DNA from: Bryobacterales bacterium
GTDB lineage: Bacteria > Acidobacteriota > Terriglobia > Bryobacterales > Bryobacteraceae
DNA length: 50,696 nucleotides
Reading direction: 5' to 3'
Assembly (NCBI GenBank): GCA_003170295.1
Contig: PNAJ01000106.1
Location: 1 to 50,696 of the forward strand
The position numbers were made by a program, and so were the translations under genes. This document shows, in pieces, positions 16,414 to 25,341 of this stretch. The notes beneath the pieces are model-generated. The model was given only the letters and a program-made list of their open reading frames with translations. It was not told the origin of the DNA and did no database searches. Numbering within the stretch: position 1 is the stretch's first letter; the number at the start of each line of letters is the position of its first letter.

Positions 16414-18288
16414 TTACTCGCGCGGGCCGATCGCCTCGGCGACTTCGATCGCCATTTGATAGCGCCCAAACGGAGCGCTCAGTTGCACGCCGGCGACCAT
16501 CGGGCGGACCCGTTCCACCATCTGACGCGCGATGGCGACTCCTTCGGCGCGCGCCGCCTCGGCGCTCTCAGCGCGGCGCATCCGGTCCATATATTCTTCG
16601 GGAACGGGCACGCGCAGTTCGTTCACCATGAACTCGGCGTTGCGGAAACTGGTGAGCGGCCAAATGCCCGCGATGAATGGCAGCTTGTGATGCTCGGTAT
16701 TTTTGAGGAACGATTCGAGGAGGTCGAGATCGAACACCGGTTGCGTGACCACGTACTCGGCTCCCGCGCGCACTTTCCAATCGAAGCGTTTTAATTCTTC
16801 GTCCATATTAAGCGCGCCGGGATTCGCGCCCACGCCGATCAGCAGAGCCGTTTGCGATCCCATCGGGTTGGCGCCGAGATCGAGGCCGTGATTCAAATTG
16901 TTGGCGATGTTGGTGAGGCCGATGGCATCGACGTCGAACACGGCGGTCGCGTCGGGGTAAGTTCCCATGCGCGGAGGGTCGCCGGTGATGCAGATTAGAT
17001 TCTTCACGCCGACCGCATATGCGCCCAGCAGTTCGCTTTGAATGCTCAAAATATTTCGATCGCGGCAGCAGAAGTGGAGCACCGCCTCGATTTCGGCGTG
17101 CCTCTGGATGAGCTGGCAGGTGACTTGCGCGCTCATGCGGGCGCTGGCGCGCGGACCGTCCGGCACGTTGATGCAGTCGATGCCCGCGGTTTTGCAGAGC
17201 TTCGCGCCGTCAATTTCCTTCGACGCGTCGATGCCACGCGGGGGAAGAATTTCCACGAAGGCGACGAATTTTCCAGCCGCGATTTTCCCGCCGAGCGCGC
17301 TCTTGTCCCGGATTGGAATTTTTTCGAGCGACTTGGCGCGCGTGGCCGGTTCTTCGATCGTGACATCGAGCGTCCTCTGGCCGGGCTGGAGACTGCGCGC
17401 TTCGCTGCGAATTTCCTTGATGTGCGCGGCGGTGGTGCCGCAGCATCCGCCGACGATGCGGACGCCTGCCATCAGAAAGCGGCGGGCGTACTGCGCCATG
17501 TACTCGGGCGAGCACAAATAAATGTTGCGTCCTTCCACCGTCGCGGGCAGCCCGGCGTTGGGCATCGCACTGAGCGGCTTCTTGGTGAAGGCGAGCATCT
17601 TTTCGATCGCCTCCAGCATGACCTTCGGGCCCGAGGAGCAGTTGAGGCCGATGACGTCGACCGGCCATTCGTCTAAACGCCGCGTGAAATCCTCTGTCGA
17701 GGTGCCGTCGCGCAAACGGCAATCGTCTTCGATGCTGAGCTGCGCGATGATCGCGATATCGTCGCCAGCGGCTTCGCGCGCGGCGAAAATGGCCTCGCGA
17801 ATTTCGTTCGAATCGCGGAAGGTTTCAAGGATGAGCAGATCGATGCCGGCTTCGACCTGCGCTTCGATCTGTTCGCGAAATATAGCGCGGGCTTCCTCAA
17901 AACTAGTGGGGCCGAGAGGCTCCAAACGAATGCCCAGCGGTCCGACCGTGCCGGCCACGAACGCCTGATCGCGAGCCGCTTCGCGGGCGATGCGGACGCC
18001 CGCCTGGTTGATCAGGCGGACCTTCTCGGCGAATCCATAAGCCGCGAGCCGTTTGCGATTCGCGCCGAAGGTATTGGTTTCGAGGATCTCGGAGCCGGCC
18101 TTGATGTACTCTTGATGCACGTCGCGAACCAGCGCGGGCAGCGAGAGATTCAGCTCGTCGTAACAACGGTTGATGAAGACGCCTTTTTGATAAAGCATGG
18201 TCCCCATGGCCCCATCCGCCACCAGGACGCGGTTCGCCAGCGCCTCGCGAAATTCAGCCGACCGAGTCTGCGTCAAAGATGCACCCAT
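16414..18288 (-). CDS. Bifunctional homocysteine S-methyltransferase / methylenetetrahydrofolate reductase
   Basis: A 624-residue two-domain enzyme of the YitJ type. The N-terminal domain (1-300) is a zinc-dependent homocysteine methyltransferase: VADGAMGTMLYQKG near residue 23, and zinc ligands Cys217 (GLNCSSG) and Cys282/Cys283 (GGCCGTT). The C-terminal domain (about 335-624) is the FAD-dependent MetF-like reductase, with EILPPRGID, NLICITGDPP and EYVVTQPVFD. Together they would supply methyl groups and make methionine. The B12-binding part of MetH is absent. Its promoter and first 57 codons exist in a second copy at 18990-19196, separated by a toxin-antitoxin pair. Confidence 0.9.
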   Translation of the reverse strand: MGASLTQTRSAEFREALANRVLVADGAMGTMLYQKGVFINRCYDELNLSLPALVRDVHQEYIKAGSEILETNTFGANRKRLAAYGFAEKVRLINQAGVRIAREAARDQAFVAGTVGPLGIRLEPLGPTSFEEARAIFREQIEAQVEAGIDLLILETFRDSNEIREAIFAAREAAGDDIAIIAQLSIEDDCRLRDGTSTEDFTRRLDEWPVDVIGLNCSSGPKVMLEAIEKMLAFTKKPLSAMPNAGLPATVEGRNIYLCSPEYMAQYARRFLMAGVRIVGGCCGTTAAHIKEIRSEARSLQPGQRTLDVTIEEPATRAKSLEKIPIRDKSALGGKIAAGKFVAFVEILPPRGIDASKEIDGAKLCKTAGIDCINVPDGPRASARMSAQVTCQLIQRHAEIEAVLHFCCRDRNILSIQSELLGAYAVGVKNLICITGDPPRMGTYPDATAVFDVDAIGLTNIANNLNHGLDLGANPMGSQTALLIGVGANPGALNMDEELKRFDWKVRAGAEYVVTQPVFDLDLLESFLKNTEHHKLPFIAGIWPLTSFRNAEFMVNELRVPVPEEYMDRMRRAESAEAARAEGVAIARQMVERVRPMVAGVQLSAPFGRYQMAIEVAEAIGPRE

Positions 18289-18326
18289 GTTTGCCTGTAT
18301 CTTTTACAATACCGCGCCCGTCAATG
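18119..18326. repeat. Long direct repeat B, copy 1 (5' end of methyltransferase gene)
   Basis: This 207-base segment, covering the first 57 codons and about 38 upstream bases of the methyltransferase/MTHFR gene, recurs at 18990-19196 in the same orientation. The coding part is about 95% identical by eye, the upstream part much less so. The 663 bases between the copies hold the DUF433/DUF5615 pair and almost nothing else. Confidence 0.9.
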
Positions 18327-18335
18327 TTTGTAGAT

Positions 18336-18692
18336 TCAGTCGCTGGAGTTCTTCCGGCTAAAGAGGCCACAGTCGACCTCCTTAAACGAACCTGGGACAG
18401 AGCTTTCAATCGCGGCGAGAATCCGTGGAACATGATCCTTTACGATTGGCCAGTTATTGGCTGAGAGAGCTACTATGGCCAGCCGAAGCTCGCGAAGGTT
18501 CTGCTCATGGGCCAAGCTTCGATCACCCGTCACAAACACGTCGATGCCGTCGCTCTCCGCCGCCCGCAACAATTCGCCGTTCTTCAATTCGCCCCAGCCC
18601 ATGTGAGAAGCGGTGACGATCTCATGCTTGCCGAACATGCCGAGTCCGGTTCTAAGTTTGTGCGGAAGATTGTGATCTAACAAGACCTTCAC
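18336..18692 (-). CDS. DUF5615 PIN-like toxin
   Basis: A 118-residue protein of the DUF5615 PIN-like family, with MKVLLDHNLPHKL (acidic Asp6), the characteristic SHMGWGELKNGELL block and the second acidic strand DVFVTGDRSLAHEQNL. These motifs form a PIN-like nuclease centre. The GTG start overlaps the DUF433 stop (GTGA), as is usual for this toxin-antitoxin pair. The C-terminus (SFKEVDCGLFSRKNSSD) lies close to repeat B and may have been altered by the insertion. Confidence 0.82.
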   Translation of the reverse strand: MKVLLDHNLPHKLRTGLGMFGKHEIVTASHMGWGELKNGELLRAAESDGIDVFVTGDRSLAHEQNLRELRLAIVALSANNWPIVKDHVPRILAAIESSVPGSFKEVDCGLFSRKNSSD

Positions 18693-18940
18693 GAGACGGT
18701 CTGTTTAGCTTGCGCGCGGGCAAACGAGATAAGGCGCTGGATCGTCGCGAGCGGCAAATCGGGATAATTTTCTTGGATTTCTTCGAGAGGAGAGCCAAGC
18801 TCGGCGTCCTGGATGAGCGTGTCCGCGAGGATACGCGTGCCGCGCACGAGGGGGCGTCCCGAGACCTTACCCGGTATTCGCTCCACCAGCTCGCAACCGG
18901 TCCAATCGATGTAGCTGTCGGTGTTTGCCATGGAGTCCAT
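18689..18940 (-). CDS. DUF433 antitoxin
   Basis: An 83-residue DUF433 protein with ELVERIPGKVSGRPLVRGTR and ADTLIQDAELGSPLEEIQEN followed by YPDLPLATIQRLISFA, a winged-helix-like fold. DUF433 proteins pair with PIN-like DUF5615 toxins. An ATG at 18931 is a plausible alternative start with AGGA upstream. It is co-directional with the methyltransferase gene and sits in the insertion between the two copies of repeat B. Confidence 0.82.
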   Translation of the reverse strand: MDSMANTDSYIDWTGCELVERIPGKVSGRPLVRGTRILADTLIQDAELGSPLEEIQENYPDLPLATIQRLISFARAQAKQTVS

Positions 18941-18967
18941 CCTGTGCTTATTTTACCGCTGCTTAAG

Positions 18968-19159
18968 TCAGGAAAGGCAAAGGCCTGATACGTCGCGAAC
19001 CAGCGCGGGCAGCGAGAGATTCAACTCGTCGTAGCAGCGGTTGATGAAGACGCCTTTCTGATAAAGCATGGTCCCCATGGCCCCATCCGCGACCAGGACG
19101 CGGTTCGCCAGCGCCTCGCGAAATTCAGCCGCCCGAGTCTGCACTAGAGTTGCACCCAT
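18968..19159 (-). pseudogene. Truncated copy of the methyltransferase/MTHFR gene 5' end
   Basis: A 63-codon frame whose first 57 residues (MGATLVQTRAAEFREALANR and on to LPALVRDV) copy the N-terminus of the gene at 18288 with few changes, then run off into six unrelated residues (SGLCLS). It lacks all zinc ligands and cannot be an enzyme. It is the distal half of direct repeat B. Confidence 0.88.
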
Positions 19160-19196
19160 AATTGCGTATTACCTTACGATGCAGCGACCGTCAATG
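18990..19196. repeat. Long direct repeat B, copy 2
   Basis: Distal copy of the methyltransferase promoter and 5' coding segment, about 870 bases from the first. It lies upstream of the DUF433 gene in the direction of transcription, so any promoter preserved in it could drive the toxin-antitoxin pair. Confidence 0.9.
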
Positions 19197-19275
19197 GCTC
19201 ATAAATGGTGATTGGTCTTTACCGCTCGAAATGTATTCAGTTTGTGCGCCTGCGGCAGGATCCAGGCGCCATCCC

Positions 19276-19962
19276 TTACTTGCTCGCGTTGGGCTTCCAT
19301 TCCCGTGCGAGGCGTTGAGCTTCTGCGATCTGCTGCAAAGTCATCTTGCTGGCTACTCGATCGCGCGCATCTGCGAACCTCTTTTGCAAGTCGCCCTTAG
19401 CTCGTGAAGCCGCGAGGTTCAACCACATGTGGGCCCGCAAGTAGTCCTGCGCTATTCCTTGGCCCTTGTCGTATGCAACTCCAAGGTTGTACTGAGCCGA
19501 CTCGTCGCCCTGATCGGCCGCCCTACGATTCCATGAGACCGCTTGGATGTAATCTTGTGGCACGCCTCGGCCTTCGTAATACATCGCGCCGAGGACTCCC
19601 TGCGCGAAGGCATAGCCCTGGTCGGCAGCTATGCGATACCAGCGAGCGGCTTCGCTGTAATCTTTGGCCACTCCCTCGCCTCTGAAGTACGACTGACCTA
19701 AATTAAACTGCGCAAGAACGTCGCCCTGATCAGCCGCCCTACGGTACCAGAACACTGCTTGGTTATAGTCTTGGGGCACGCCATAGCCTTGGTGGTACAT
19801 CGCTCCAAGGGCCGCCTGCGCAAGAGCATCGCCCTGCTCCGCCAATGGCATGAACTCGCTAAGGGCAGTGGCGTAGTCACCATTCTTCAATGCCTGCCGT
19901 CCTGCCGCGATGTCGGCCAGAGCCGGCAGCGAAAGCGAGAAAGCTAGGATTGAGTATTTCAC
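19276..19962 (-). CDS. Exported Sel1-repeat protein
   Basis: A 228-residue protein with a signal peptide (MKYSILAFSLSLPALA) and four to five Sel1-like repeats of about 36 residues, for example AQAALGAMYHQGYGVPQDY and QAVFWYRRAADQGD. The GTG start overlaps the stop of the cyclotransferase gene by four bases, so the pair is co-translated. Sel1 repeats are protein-interaction scaffolds; the partner is unknown. The tail (ADARDRVASKMTLQQIAEAQ) is helical. Confidence 0.82.
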   Translation of the reverse strand: MKYSILAFSLSLPALADIAAGRQALKNGDYATALSEFMPLAEQGDALAQAALGAMYHQGYGVPQDYNQAVFWYRRAADQGDVLAQFNLGQSYFRGEGVAKDYSEAARWYRIAADQGYAFAQGVLGAMYYEGRGVPQDYIQAVSWNRRAADQGDESAQYNLGVAYDKGQGIAQDYLRAHMWLNLAASRAKGDLQKRFADARDRVASKMTLQQIAEAQRLAREWKPNASK

Positions 19963-20468
19963 AGCGCCTCCACCTCCGCTGCGATGTCCGAGTTATTGGC
20001 CGCAGCAATCGCCTTTACCTTGGTAATGTACTCGTCGGGAACCCCTCGCTCCCGCAGGCCACAGACGATGTGACGGACATAGTCACTATTTGTCCTAAGA
20101 GCAGGCTGGGGGTCCTTCACTGTGTAGGTCAGCGCCGACTCGACCGTGCCGTCCGGGCGGCGAACCTGGAGGGTCCTCCGCTTGTACTTCTTGCCCTCGA
20201 TCTCATCAAACGACTTACGCCCGTCAGGAGCGGTCGCTCGGCTCATGAGGCAGTCGGGAACTTCGTAGAGCACGCCCCACACCTTGCCCCCGTCCCTTCT
20301 GACTATGTCCGCGGCTGCACAGCGTCGCCGGACGCTCTGCACGTCGAACGCAAGCTCAAAATCATCGATGGTTTCAGCGATGCCAGAGAACCGTGCGTCG
20401 CCGCGAAGCCGGTTTTCGCCGTTGATCTCGCATTCCGAACAGTTCGATCCGTATTGAAACACGAGCAC
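19959..20468 (-). CDS. Gamma-glutamylcyclotransferase-like protein
   Basis: A 169-residue protein with the GGCT-like nucleotide-free binding loop at its start (VFQYGSNCSECEIN, variant of the YGSN motif), a central strand GKVWGVLYEVPDCLMSR and a KSFDEIEGKKYKRRTLQV segment matching the family. Members release 5-oxoproline from gamma-glutamyl peptides. The GTG start at 20468 is preceded by GGAGGG at good spacing. The C-terminal region (YVRHIVCGLRERGVPDEYIT) is shared by bacterial members. It is co-translated with the Sel1 gene. Confidence 0.72.
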   Translation of the reverse strand: MLVFQYGSNCSECEINGENRLRGDARFSGIAETIDDFELAFDVQSVRRRCAAADIVRRDGGKVWGVLYEVPDCLMSRATAPDGRKSFDEIEGKKYKRRTLQVRRPDGTVESALTYTVKDPQPALRTNSDYVRHIVCGLRERGVPDEYITKVKAIAAANNSDIAAEVEAL

Positions 20469-20531
20469 GCGACACCCTCCCTAAGAGGTCGTCTCTCATT
20501 TTTACCGCCACTCCCAACCCGCGTCCGGTCT

Positions 20532-20834
20532 TTATTGGTGAAAGTCGGCCGTGCGGTAAACACGGCGGACTCGAATTTCCTTCTCGCGTTGGCGGGTCCG
20601 CGCGATGTCTAATGCCGATTGCATCCGCATTAGCGTGTCCATCTTCACACCAAAAGCTTTCTCGATCCGTAGTGCCATCTCGCCGGACAGGCCGGCCTTG
20701 CTGTTCAGCAAACTGGACAAGGCGGGGCGGGAAACCTTGAGCGCCTTCGCGGCGTCAGTGACCGACAATCCTGCGGGCTCGATGATCTCGGTACGAATGA
20801 AATCTCCGGGATGGGGCGGGTTCTTCATAGGCAT
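20532..20834 (-). CDS. higA: HigA-type XRE antitoxin, orphan
   Basis: A 100-residue protein starting MPMKNPPHPGDFIRTEIIEP, the signature of the HigA/VapI addiction-module branch. A helix-turn-helix follows (LSVTDAAKALKVSRPALSSL), then LNSKAGLSGEMALRIEKAFG. The usual HigB toxin gene, normally immediately upstream, is absent: the upstream side holds only the palindromic and duplicated DNA at 20899-21238. A TTG at 20861 is a possible alternative start. Confidence 0.82.
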   Translation of the reverse strand: MPMKNPPHPGDFIRTEIIEPAGLSVTDAAKALKVSRPALSSLLNSKAGLSGEMALRIEKAFGVKMDTLMRMQSALDIARTRQREKEIRVRRVYRTADFHQ

Positions 20835-20898
20835 GGCGTTTGCTGCCGTTCTCAGAGTCAAACTGTCGCCTGTAGCTTAACACCTGTGAGATGGTCAT

Positions 20899-20983
20899 CC
20901 CCCTCCCTCACGGTCAGGGTTCGGTGGGGGGATGTTGAGGGTGACTCGGTACCGACACAGAACCCCGACTGTCAAGGAGGGGG
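20899..20983. repeat. Imperfect long inverted repeat
   Basis: The left arm CCCCCTCCCTCACGGTCAGG continues GTTCGGTG, and the right arm, read on the other strand, is CCCCCTCCTTGACAGTCGGG then GTTCTGTG. They match at most of 26 positions. The loop contains the perfect palindrome TCGGTACCGA. The right arm is repeated again near 21118-21141. It may be a terminator for the HipA-like gene or a palindromic repeat element. Confidence 0.65.
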
Positions 20984-21238
20984 ACACTAGCGCCAACTTG
21001 GAAACGGATTTACCAATCCCCGCCGGGATGCTTCGATCAAATCCGGGACTCTTGCGCGACGCTTCAGTAGACGCGCCATCGGTGGGGGGACGTTGAGGGT
21101 GACTCGGTACTGACACAGAACCCTGACTGTCAAGGAGGGGGACACTAGCGCCAACTTGGAAACGGATTCACCAATCCTCGCCGGGACGCTTCGATCAGAT
21201 CCGGCACTCTTGCGCGACGCTTCAGTAGACGCGCCAGC
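20921..21238. repeat. Tandem duplication of about 159 bp at the HipA-like gene 3' end
   Basis: Units 20921-21079 and 21080-21238 are nearly identical, with about ten substitutions and one single-base indel. Each unit contains the last 30 or so codons of the HipA-like gene, its stop codon and the downstream palindromic arm. The downstream unit is a non-functional fragment. Confidence 0.88.
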
Positions 21239-21978
21239 AGCACGTCGAATGTTTCTTCGTCGCCGTCGAGCCATATGGGAGGAATCGCTTTTACTGCCTG
21301 ATCGATCACTTCCTCGGGAAAATGGACGATGCGCGAGAGCCAAGGCTCGAAATCGGCGAGGCCGCGCACCTCGCGATAGACTCCGGGACGAAAATAGAGG
21401 CCCTGGATCGCGGAATCTGTGAAGGCCCAGTGCGGACCGTTGAAGATATATCCGTTGTCGATCATCTGCGCGACGAAACCCATTTTGAGGCCATGCGCTT
21501 CCGATCCTGGAATCCACTCTTTTAATCGCGCGCGAAAAAAGACCGCCTGCCGCGAATCGGCGTTGCCCATCCATTTATCGAACACGAGCGCGCCCAGAAA
21601 ATCGGGGAGATTTTCGATGGTTTCGAGAATCGAGTCGGGCAAAAAATCGTAGACCACGTTGCGCGCCGGGTCGCCTGGAAAGCGGGAACCAAAATGCCAG
21701 CCCACGTCCGGCGGCTGGCGGTGAGTGCCGAGTTGAAGATGAACCTCCGGATTGGCGGCGAGGAATTCTTCCGACAAACGCACGATCGCGGCCGCGGGCG
21801 TCGAGATGCCGAGGTAACTGAGAAACGTCGACGAGATCCATTCGTTCACCAGAATCCGGCGATGCTGGGGATTGTTGAGGAACTTGACGACGTAAGCGTG
21901 GCCGTCGGCGGCTTCGAGCAGATGCGCCTGCGCGCCGCCACGCATTTTGCGGATCAGACGGCGCGCGTCAGTTGGCAT
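21145..21978 (-). CDS. HipA-like kinase-domain protein
   Basis: A 277-residue protein of the HipA-like kinase class. Recognisable are the nucleotide-binding lysine region DGHAYVVKFLNNPQHRRILV, the catalytic loop FDKWMGNADSRQAVF and the metal-binding stretch FVAQMIDNGYIFNGPHW. HipA kinases phosphorylate proteins such as glutamyl-tRNA synthetase, but this stand-alone class has no HipB beside it and its substrate is unknown. The nearest regulator is the HigA protein at 20532. Its last codons are tandemly duplicated downstream. Confidence 0.7.
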   Translation of the reverse strand: MPTDARRLIRKMRGGAQAHLLEAADGHAYVVKFLNNPQHRRILVNEWISSTFLSYLGISTPAAAIVRLSEEFLAANPEVHLQLGTHRQPPDVGWHFGSRFPGDPARNVVYDFLPDSILETIENLPDFLGALVFDKWMGNADSRQAVFFRARLKEWIPGSEAHGLKMGFVAQMIDNGYIFNGPHWAFTDSAIQGLYFRPGVYREVRGLADFEPWLSRIVHFPEEVIDQAVKAIPPIWLDGDEETFDVLLARLLKRRARVPDLIEASRRGLVNPFPSWR

Positions 21979-22015
21979 TTAGGGAGGCTGAAAATCGGGT
22001 ACTCTTATTAATTAT

Positions 22016-22225
22016 ATGACGGACGAAAAAGAAACACCGCCGCGCACTGGAGCCACTAAAGATGAGGTCGCACTCGAATTGATGCGATTCATCGCCACCA
22101 CGACCGGGATGGGCAAGACGTCGTCGGGCGCGGGTTTTGGCGGGAAGTCGCCGAAGACTCCGGAAGAGCAGGTGGATACGCTGCTCACGTTGTTCGAAAA
22201 GTGCCGCGACGCTGTCGGCAAGTAG
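22016..22225 (+). CDS. Small conserved-looking hypothetical protein
   Basis: A 69-residue protein, MTDEKETPPRTGATKDEVAL then a helix ELMRFIATTTGMG, a glycine-rich linker (SSGAGFGGKS) and a second helix EEQVDTLLTLFEKCRDAV. There is no signal or membrane segment. I do not recognise a named domain. It lies between the HipA-like gene (divergent) and the oxidoreductase gene, with 54 bases to the latter. Codon use fits the neighbours. Confidence 0.5.
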   Translation: MTDEKETPPRTGATKDEVALELMRFIATTTGMGKTSSGAGFGGKSPKTPEEQVDTLLTLFEKCRDAVGK

Positions 22226-22279
22226 CTTTGACCTGCCAGGGCTTTGGGGAGTAAACTGGACTTTCAATAAGGAGCCCCG

Positions 22280-23683
22280 ATGTCTTCAGATAACAACTCA
22301 CTCGATCGCCGGGATTTTTTGCGCAAGGCGAGCGCCGTCAGCGTCGCTTTGGGAGCCGCTCAATCCGCTCTCGCTTCGCCGAAGGCGTCCAAGAGCAGCA
22401 GCGCCCGTTCGAGCGGACGCGTCATCGGCGCCAATGACCGCATTACCGTTGGCGTCATCGGCGTCGGCGGGCGCGGCACTTACGTCGGCAACACTTTCGC
22501 CGAGATCGGCAAGAAGGATAACACCTGCCAGATTGTCGCCGTCGCGGACACGTATCAGAAGCGCGTCACCGCCAATAAGGAACATCACAAGTGCGACGGT
22601 TATCTCGATTACCACGAGATTATCAACCGTAAGGATATCGACGCGGTGATCGTCGCGACGCCGGATCACTGGCACGCGCACATTGCGCTGGAGGCGATGG
22701 ATCACGGCAAGGACGTGTATCTGGAAAAGCCGATGTGCCACACCATCGAGGAAGCTCACATGCTGGTCTCGACCGTGAAGGAGACCGGGCGCGTGCTGCA
22801 AGTCGGATCGCAAACCACTTCCGCCGACCAGTGGTGGAAGGCGAAAAAGGCCATCGCGGACGGCATGATCGGCAAGATGATCATGAGCCAAGGCTCCTAC
22901 CATCGCGACTCGGTGGAGGGCGAGTGGAATTACAAAATCGATGAAGCCGCGGGTCCCGAGGGCAAAGGCGAGGATTACATCGATTGGAAAATGTGGCTGG
23001 GCAAGGCTCCGAGCCATCCATGGGATGCCGACCGCTTCTTCCGTTTCCGCAAGTATTGGGATTACTCGGGCGGCATCGCGACCGATCTGTTTTATCACGT
23101 GGTCGCGCCGCTGAATATTTGCTGGGATAAGCCGCAGTTCCCGCACAAAGTGATGGCGTCTGGCGGAATCTACGGCGGTCCAAAATTCGAATATAAGCGC
23201 GAGGTGCCGGACACGTTCCATTTGCTCGCCGAGTATTCGGAAGGGCACTCGCTCATTCTCAGCTCGTCGATGGCGAACTCGACACATATTCCGGGCTTGA
23301 TCCGCGGTCACGAAGGCACCATCACGATGGTGGATAACGGGCAATTCGAGAGCACCACCGATCACATCACGCTGAAACCGGAGGTGACGCGGAGGCGCGG
23401 TGCCAATCGCGATGCTCCGCCCGAAGTAAAGCCGATGTTCGACGATTATAAGTTCGGCGCTGAGGAAGTGAAAATTCCGGTCGAAAAAACCGACGTGATG
23501 GCCGCGCACATCAACAATTTTCTGGGTTGTATGCGGACACGGGAAAAGCCGCATCTGAACGTAGAAACGGGCGCCTGCGCCCAGGTCCTGATCACAATGG
23601 CTGTCGATTCCTATCGCCAGGGTAAAGTCCTGTACTTCGACGAAAAGAAGTGGAAGGTATCGGACAAGCCGGTAAAGGCGTAA
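22280..23683 (+). CDS. Exported Gfo/Idh/MocA-family oxidoreductase
   Basis: A 467-residue NAD(P)-dependent dehydrogenase with a twin-arginine signal ([19 protein letters not shown]). The Rossmann fold begins at [17 protein letters not shown] and the family signature [11 protein letters not shown] carries the catalytic lysine; [17 protein letters not shown] is typical of the large secreted subgroup of planctomycete and acidobacterial genomes. A strong ribosome binding site (AAGGAG, 6 bases) fixes the start. It opens the sugar-related run that continues with the isomerase and a second Gfo/Idh/MocA gene. The substrate is unknown. Confidence 0.88.
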   Translation: MSSDNNSLDRRDFLRKASAVSVALGAAQSALASPKASKSSSARSSGRVIGANDRITVGVIGVGGRGTYVGNTFAEIGKKDNTCQIVAVADTYQKRVTANKEHHKCDGYLDYHEIINRKDIDAVIVATPDHWHAHIALEAMDHGKDVYLEKPMCHTIEEAHMLVSTVKETGRVLQVGSQTTSADQWWKAKKAIADGMIGKMIMSQGSYHRDSVEGEWNYKIDEAAGPEGKGEDYIDWKMWLGKAPSHPWDADRFFRFRKYWDYSGGIATDLFYHVVAPLNICWDKPQFPHKVMASGGIYGGPKFEYKREVPDTFHLLAEYSEGHSLILSSSMANSTHIPGLIRGHEGTITMVDNGQFESTTDHITLKPEVTRRRGANRDAPPEVKPMFDDYKFGAEEVKIPVEKTDVMAAHINNFLGCMRTREKPHLNVETGACAQVLITMAVDSYRQGKVLYFDEKKWKVSDKPVKA

Positions 23684-23745
23684 TATCGCTAAGCTTTATC
23701 GGCAAAGTTCGCCGACACTGCCGATCATGGCAGAATAGATAACTT

Positions 23746-25341
23746 ATGGGCGAACCCGTCATTATAATTGCCAGTGGAGACCTGCGTCTCTCGGCGAACC
23801 GGAAGTGCTGGCCTGCGCAACAAAAAATGGAAGAGGAAGTAATGGCGGCCGTGCGTCGCGAGGGTGGAGAAGTTCGCCGCGGGCACCCCGTAGACGAAGC
23901 GTCCGGACATGGATTTATCGCCAGCCAGAAGCAGGGCATGGAGGTTTTCCGCTCGATTCATCCCGAGGCTCCGCTGATCGTGGCGGAAGCAGTGTGGCAA
24001 TACAGCCATCACATACTGCACGGTCTGTACACCCATCGCGGGCCGATTCTGACGATCGCCAATTGGAGCGGCGAGTGGCCCGGCCTCGTGGGGATGCTGA
24101 ATCTGAATGGCTCGCTCACCAAGGCTCAAGTGAAATATTCGACGCTATGGAGCGTCGATTTCACGGACGAGTTTTTTCGCTGCTGCCTGCGAAAATGGCT
24201 TCTTGGACAAACCTTGGTGCACAATACATCGCATGCACGGCCGCTGTCGGATTACAAGCTGCCTTCCAATGTCGGTCGCGAGGTCGCCAGAGAGTTGAAG
24301 TCGAAAAAAGCGATCATGGGTATCTTCGATGAAGGATGCATGGGGATGTACAACGCAATCATTCCCGATGAGCTGCTGCATCCGACGGGCGTCTTTAAAG
24401 AACGGCTGAGCCAGTCGGCATTATATGCGGCGATGCGCGACGTTCCGGAGACTGAGGCTCGCGCGGTTTACGATTGGCTTCTGCACAGGGGCATGAAGTT
24501 CATGATCGGTCCCGATGCCGAAACGAATCTGATTGAGGCGCAGATTCTCGAACAGTGCAAGATGTACATCGCGGCGTTGACGATCGCGGACGATTTCGGA
24601 TGCGACACGATCGGCATCCAATATCAGCAAGGGTTGAAGGATCTCGCCCCGGCATCCGATCTTGTCGAGGGATTGCTCAACAACGTCGACCGTCCGCCGG
24701 TGTTTCGAGACGGGCGCGAATTGTACGCGGGCGAGGCGCTGCCGCACTTCAATGAAGTGGATGAGTGCGCCGGGCTCGATGGATTGATCACCAATCGGGT
24801 GTGGAAGAAGCTCGGGTATCCGCCGGAGAATACGCTGCACGATTTGCGTTACGGCGAGGATTATAACGGCCAGTTTGTGTGGGTATTCGAGATTTCGGGC
24901 GCGGTGCCGCCAGCGCATCTGATCAATGGTTACGCGGGCACCGTGAGCGAGCGCCAGCCTCCCATGTATTTTCGGCTGGGTGGCGGAACGATGAAAGGGA
25001 TCAGCAAGCCGGGCGTGGTCGTGTGGTCGCGCATTTATGTGGACGGAAAACTGAAGGCTGACATCGGGCTCGCCGATTCGATCGAGCTGCCTCTGGAAGA
25101 AACGGAGCGGCGGTGGAGCATCACGACACCGCAGTGGCCCATCATGCACGCGGTGACGCGCGGCGTGTCGCGCGATCAGATGATGGCGCGTCACAAAGCG
25201 AATCACATCCAGGTCGCATATGCGCCGGATGAGGCGTCGGCGAAGAAGGCGCTTGCGGCGAAAGCGGCGGCGTTCGACGAGTTAGGGATCGAGGTCGCGA
25301 TTTGTGGACTGACGGAGGAAGAACTGTGCGCGCAGGACTGA
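23746..25341 (+). CDS. L-fucose/L-arabinose isomerase-family protein
   Basis: A 531-residue protein of the fucose isomerase-like superfamily. The N-terminal domain has [20 protein letters not shown], followed by [20 protein letters not shown], where an acid of the metal site is expected. The C-terminal domain carries [17 protein letters not shown] and the late [11 protein letters not shown] block. The family converts aldoses to ketoses with a divalent metal, but paralogs differ in substrate, and the true one here is not predictable. Its stop lies 16 bases inside the next gene. Confidence 0.75.
   Translation: MGEPVIIIASGDLRLSANRKCWPAQQKMEEEVMAAVRREGGEVRRGHPVDEASGHGFIASQKQGMEVFRSIHPEAPLIVAEAVWQYSHHILHGLYTHRGPILTIANWSGEWPGLVGMLNLNGSLTKAQVKYSTLWSVDFTDEFFRCCLRKWLLGQTLVHNTSHARPLSDYKLPSNVGREVARELKSKKAIMGIFDEGCMGMYNAIIPDELLHPTGVFKERLSQSALYAAMRDVPETEARAVYDWLLHRGMKFMIGPDAETNLIEAQILEQCKMYIAALTIADDFGCDTIGIQYQQGLKDLAPASDLVEGLLNNVDRPPVFRDGRELYAGEALPHFNEVDECAGLDGLITNRVWKKLGYPPENTLHDLRYGEDYNGQFVWVFEISGAVPPAHLINGYAGTVSERQPPMYFRLGGGTMKGISKPGVVVWSRIYVDGKLKADIGLADSIELPLEETERRWSITTPQWPIMHAVTRGVSRDQMMARHKANHIQVAYAPDEASAKKALAAKAAAFDELGIEVAICGLTEEELCAQD

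Noticed and set aside
18289..18335. A possible SAM or B12 riboswitch before the methyltransferase/MTHFR gene
   Set aside because: The space to repeat B and the toxin gene is far too short and shows no conserved riboswitch core.
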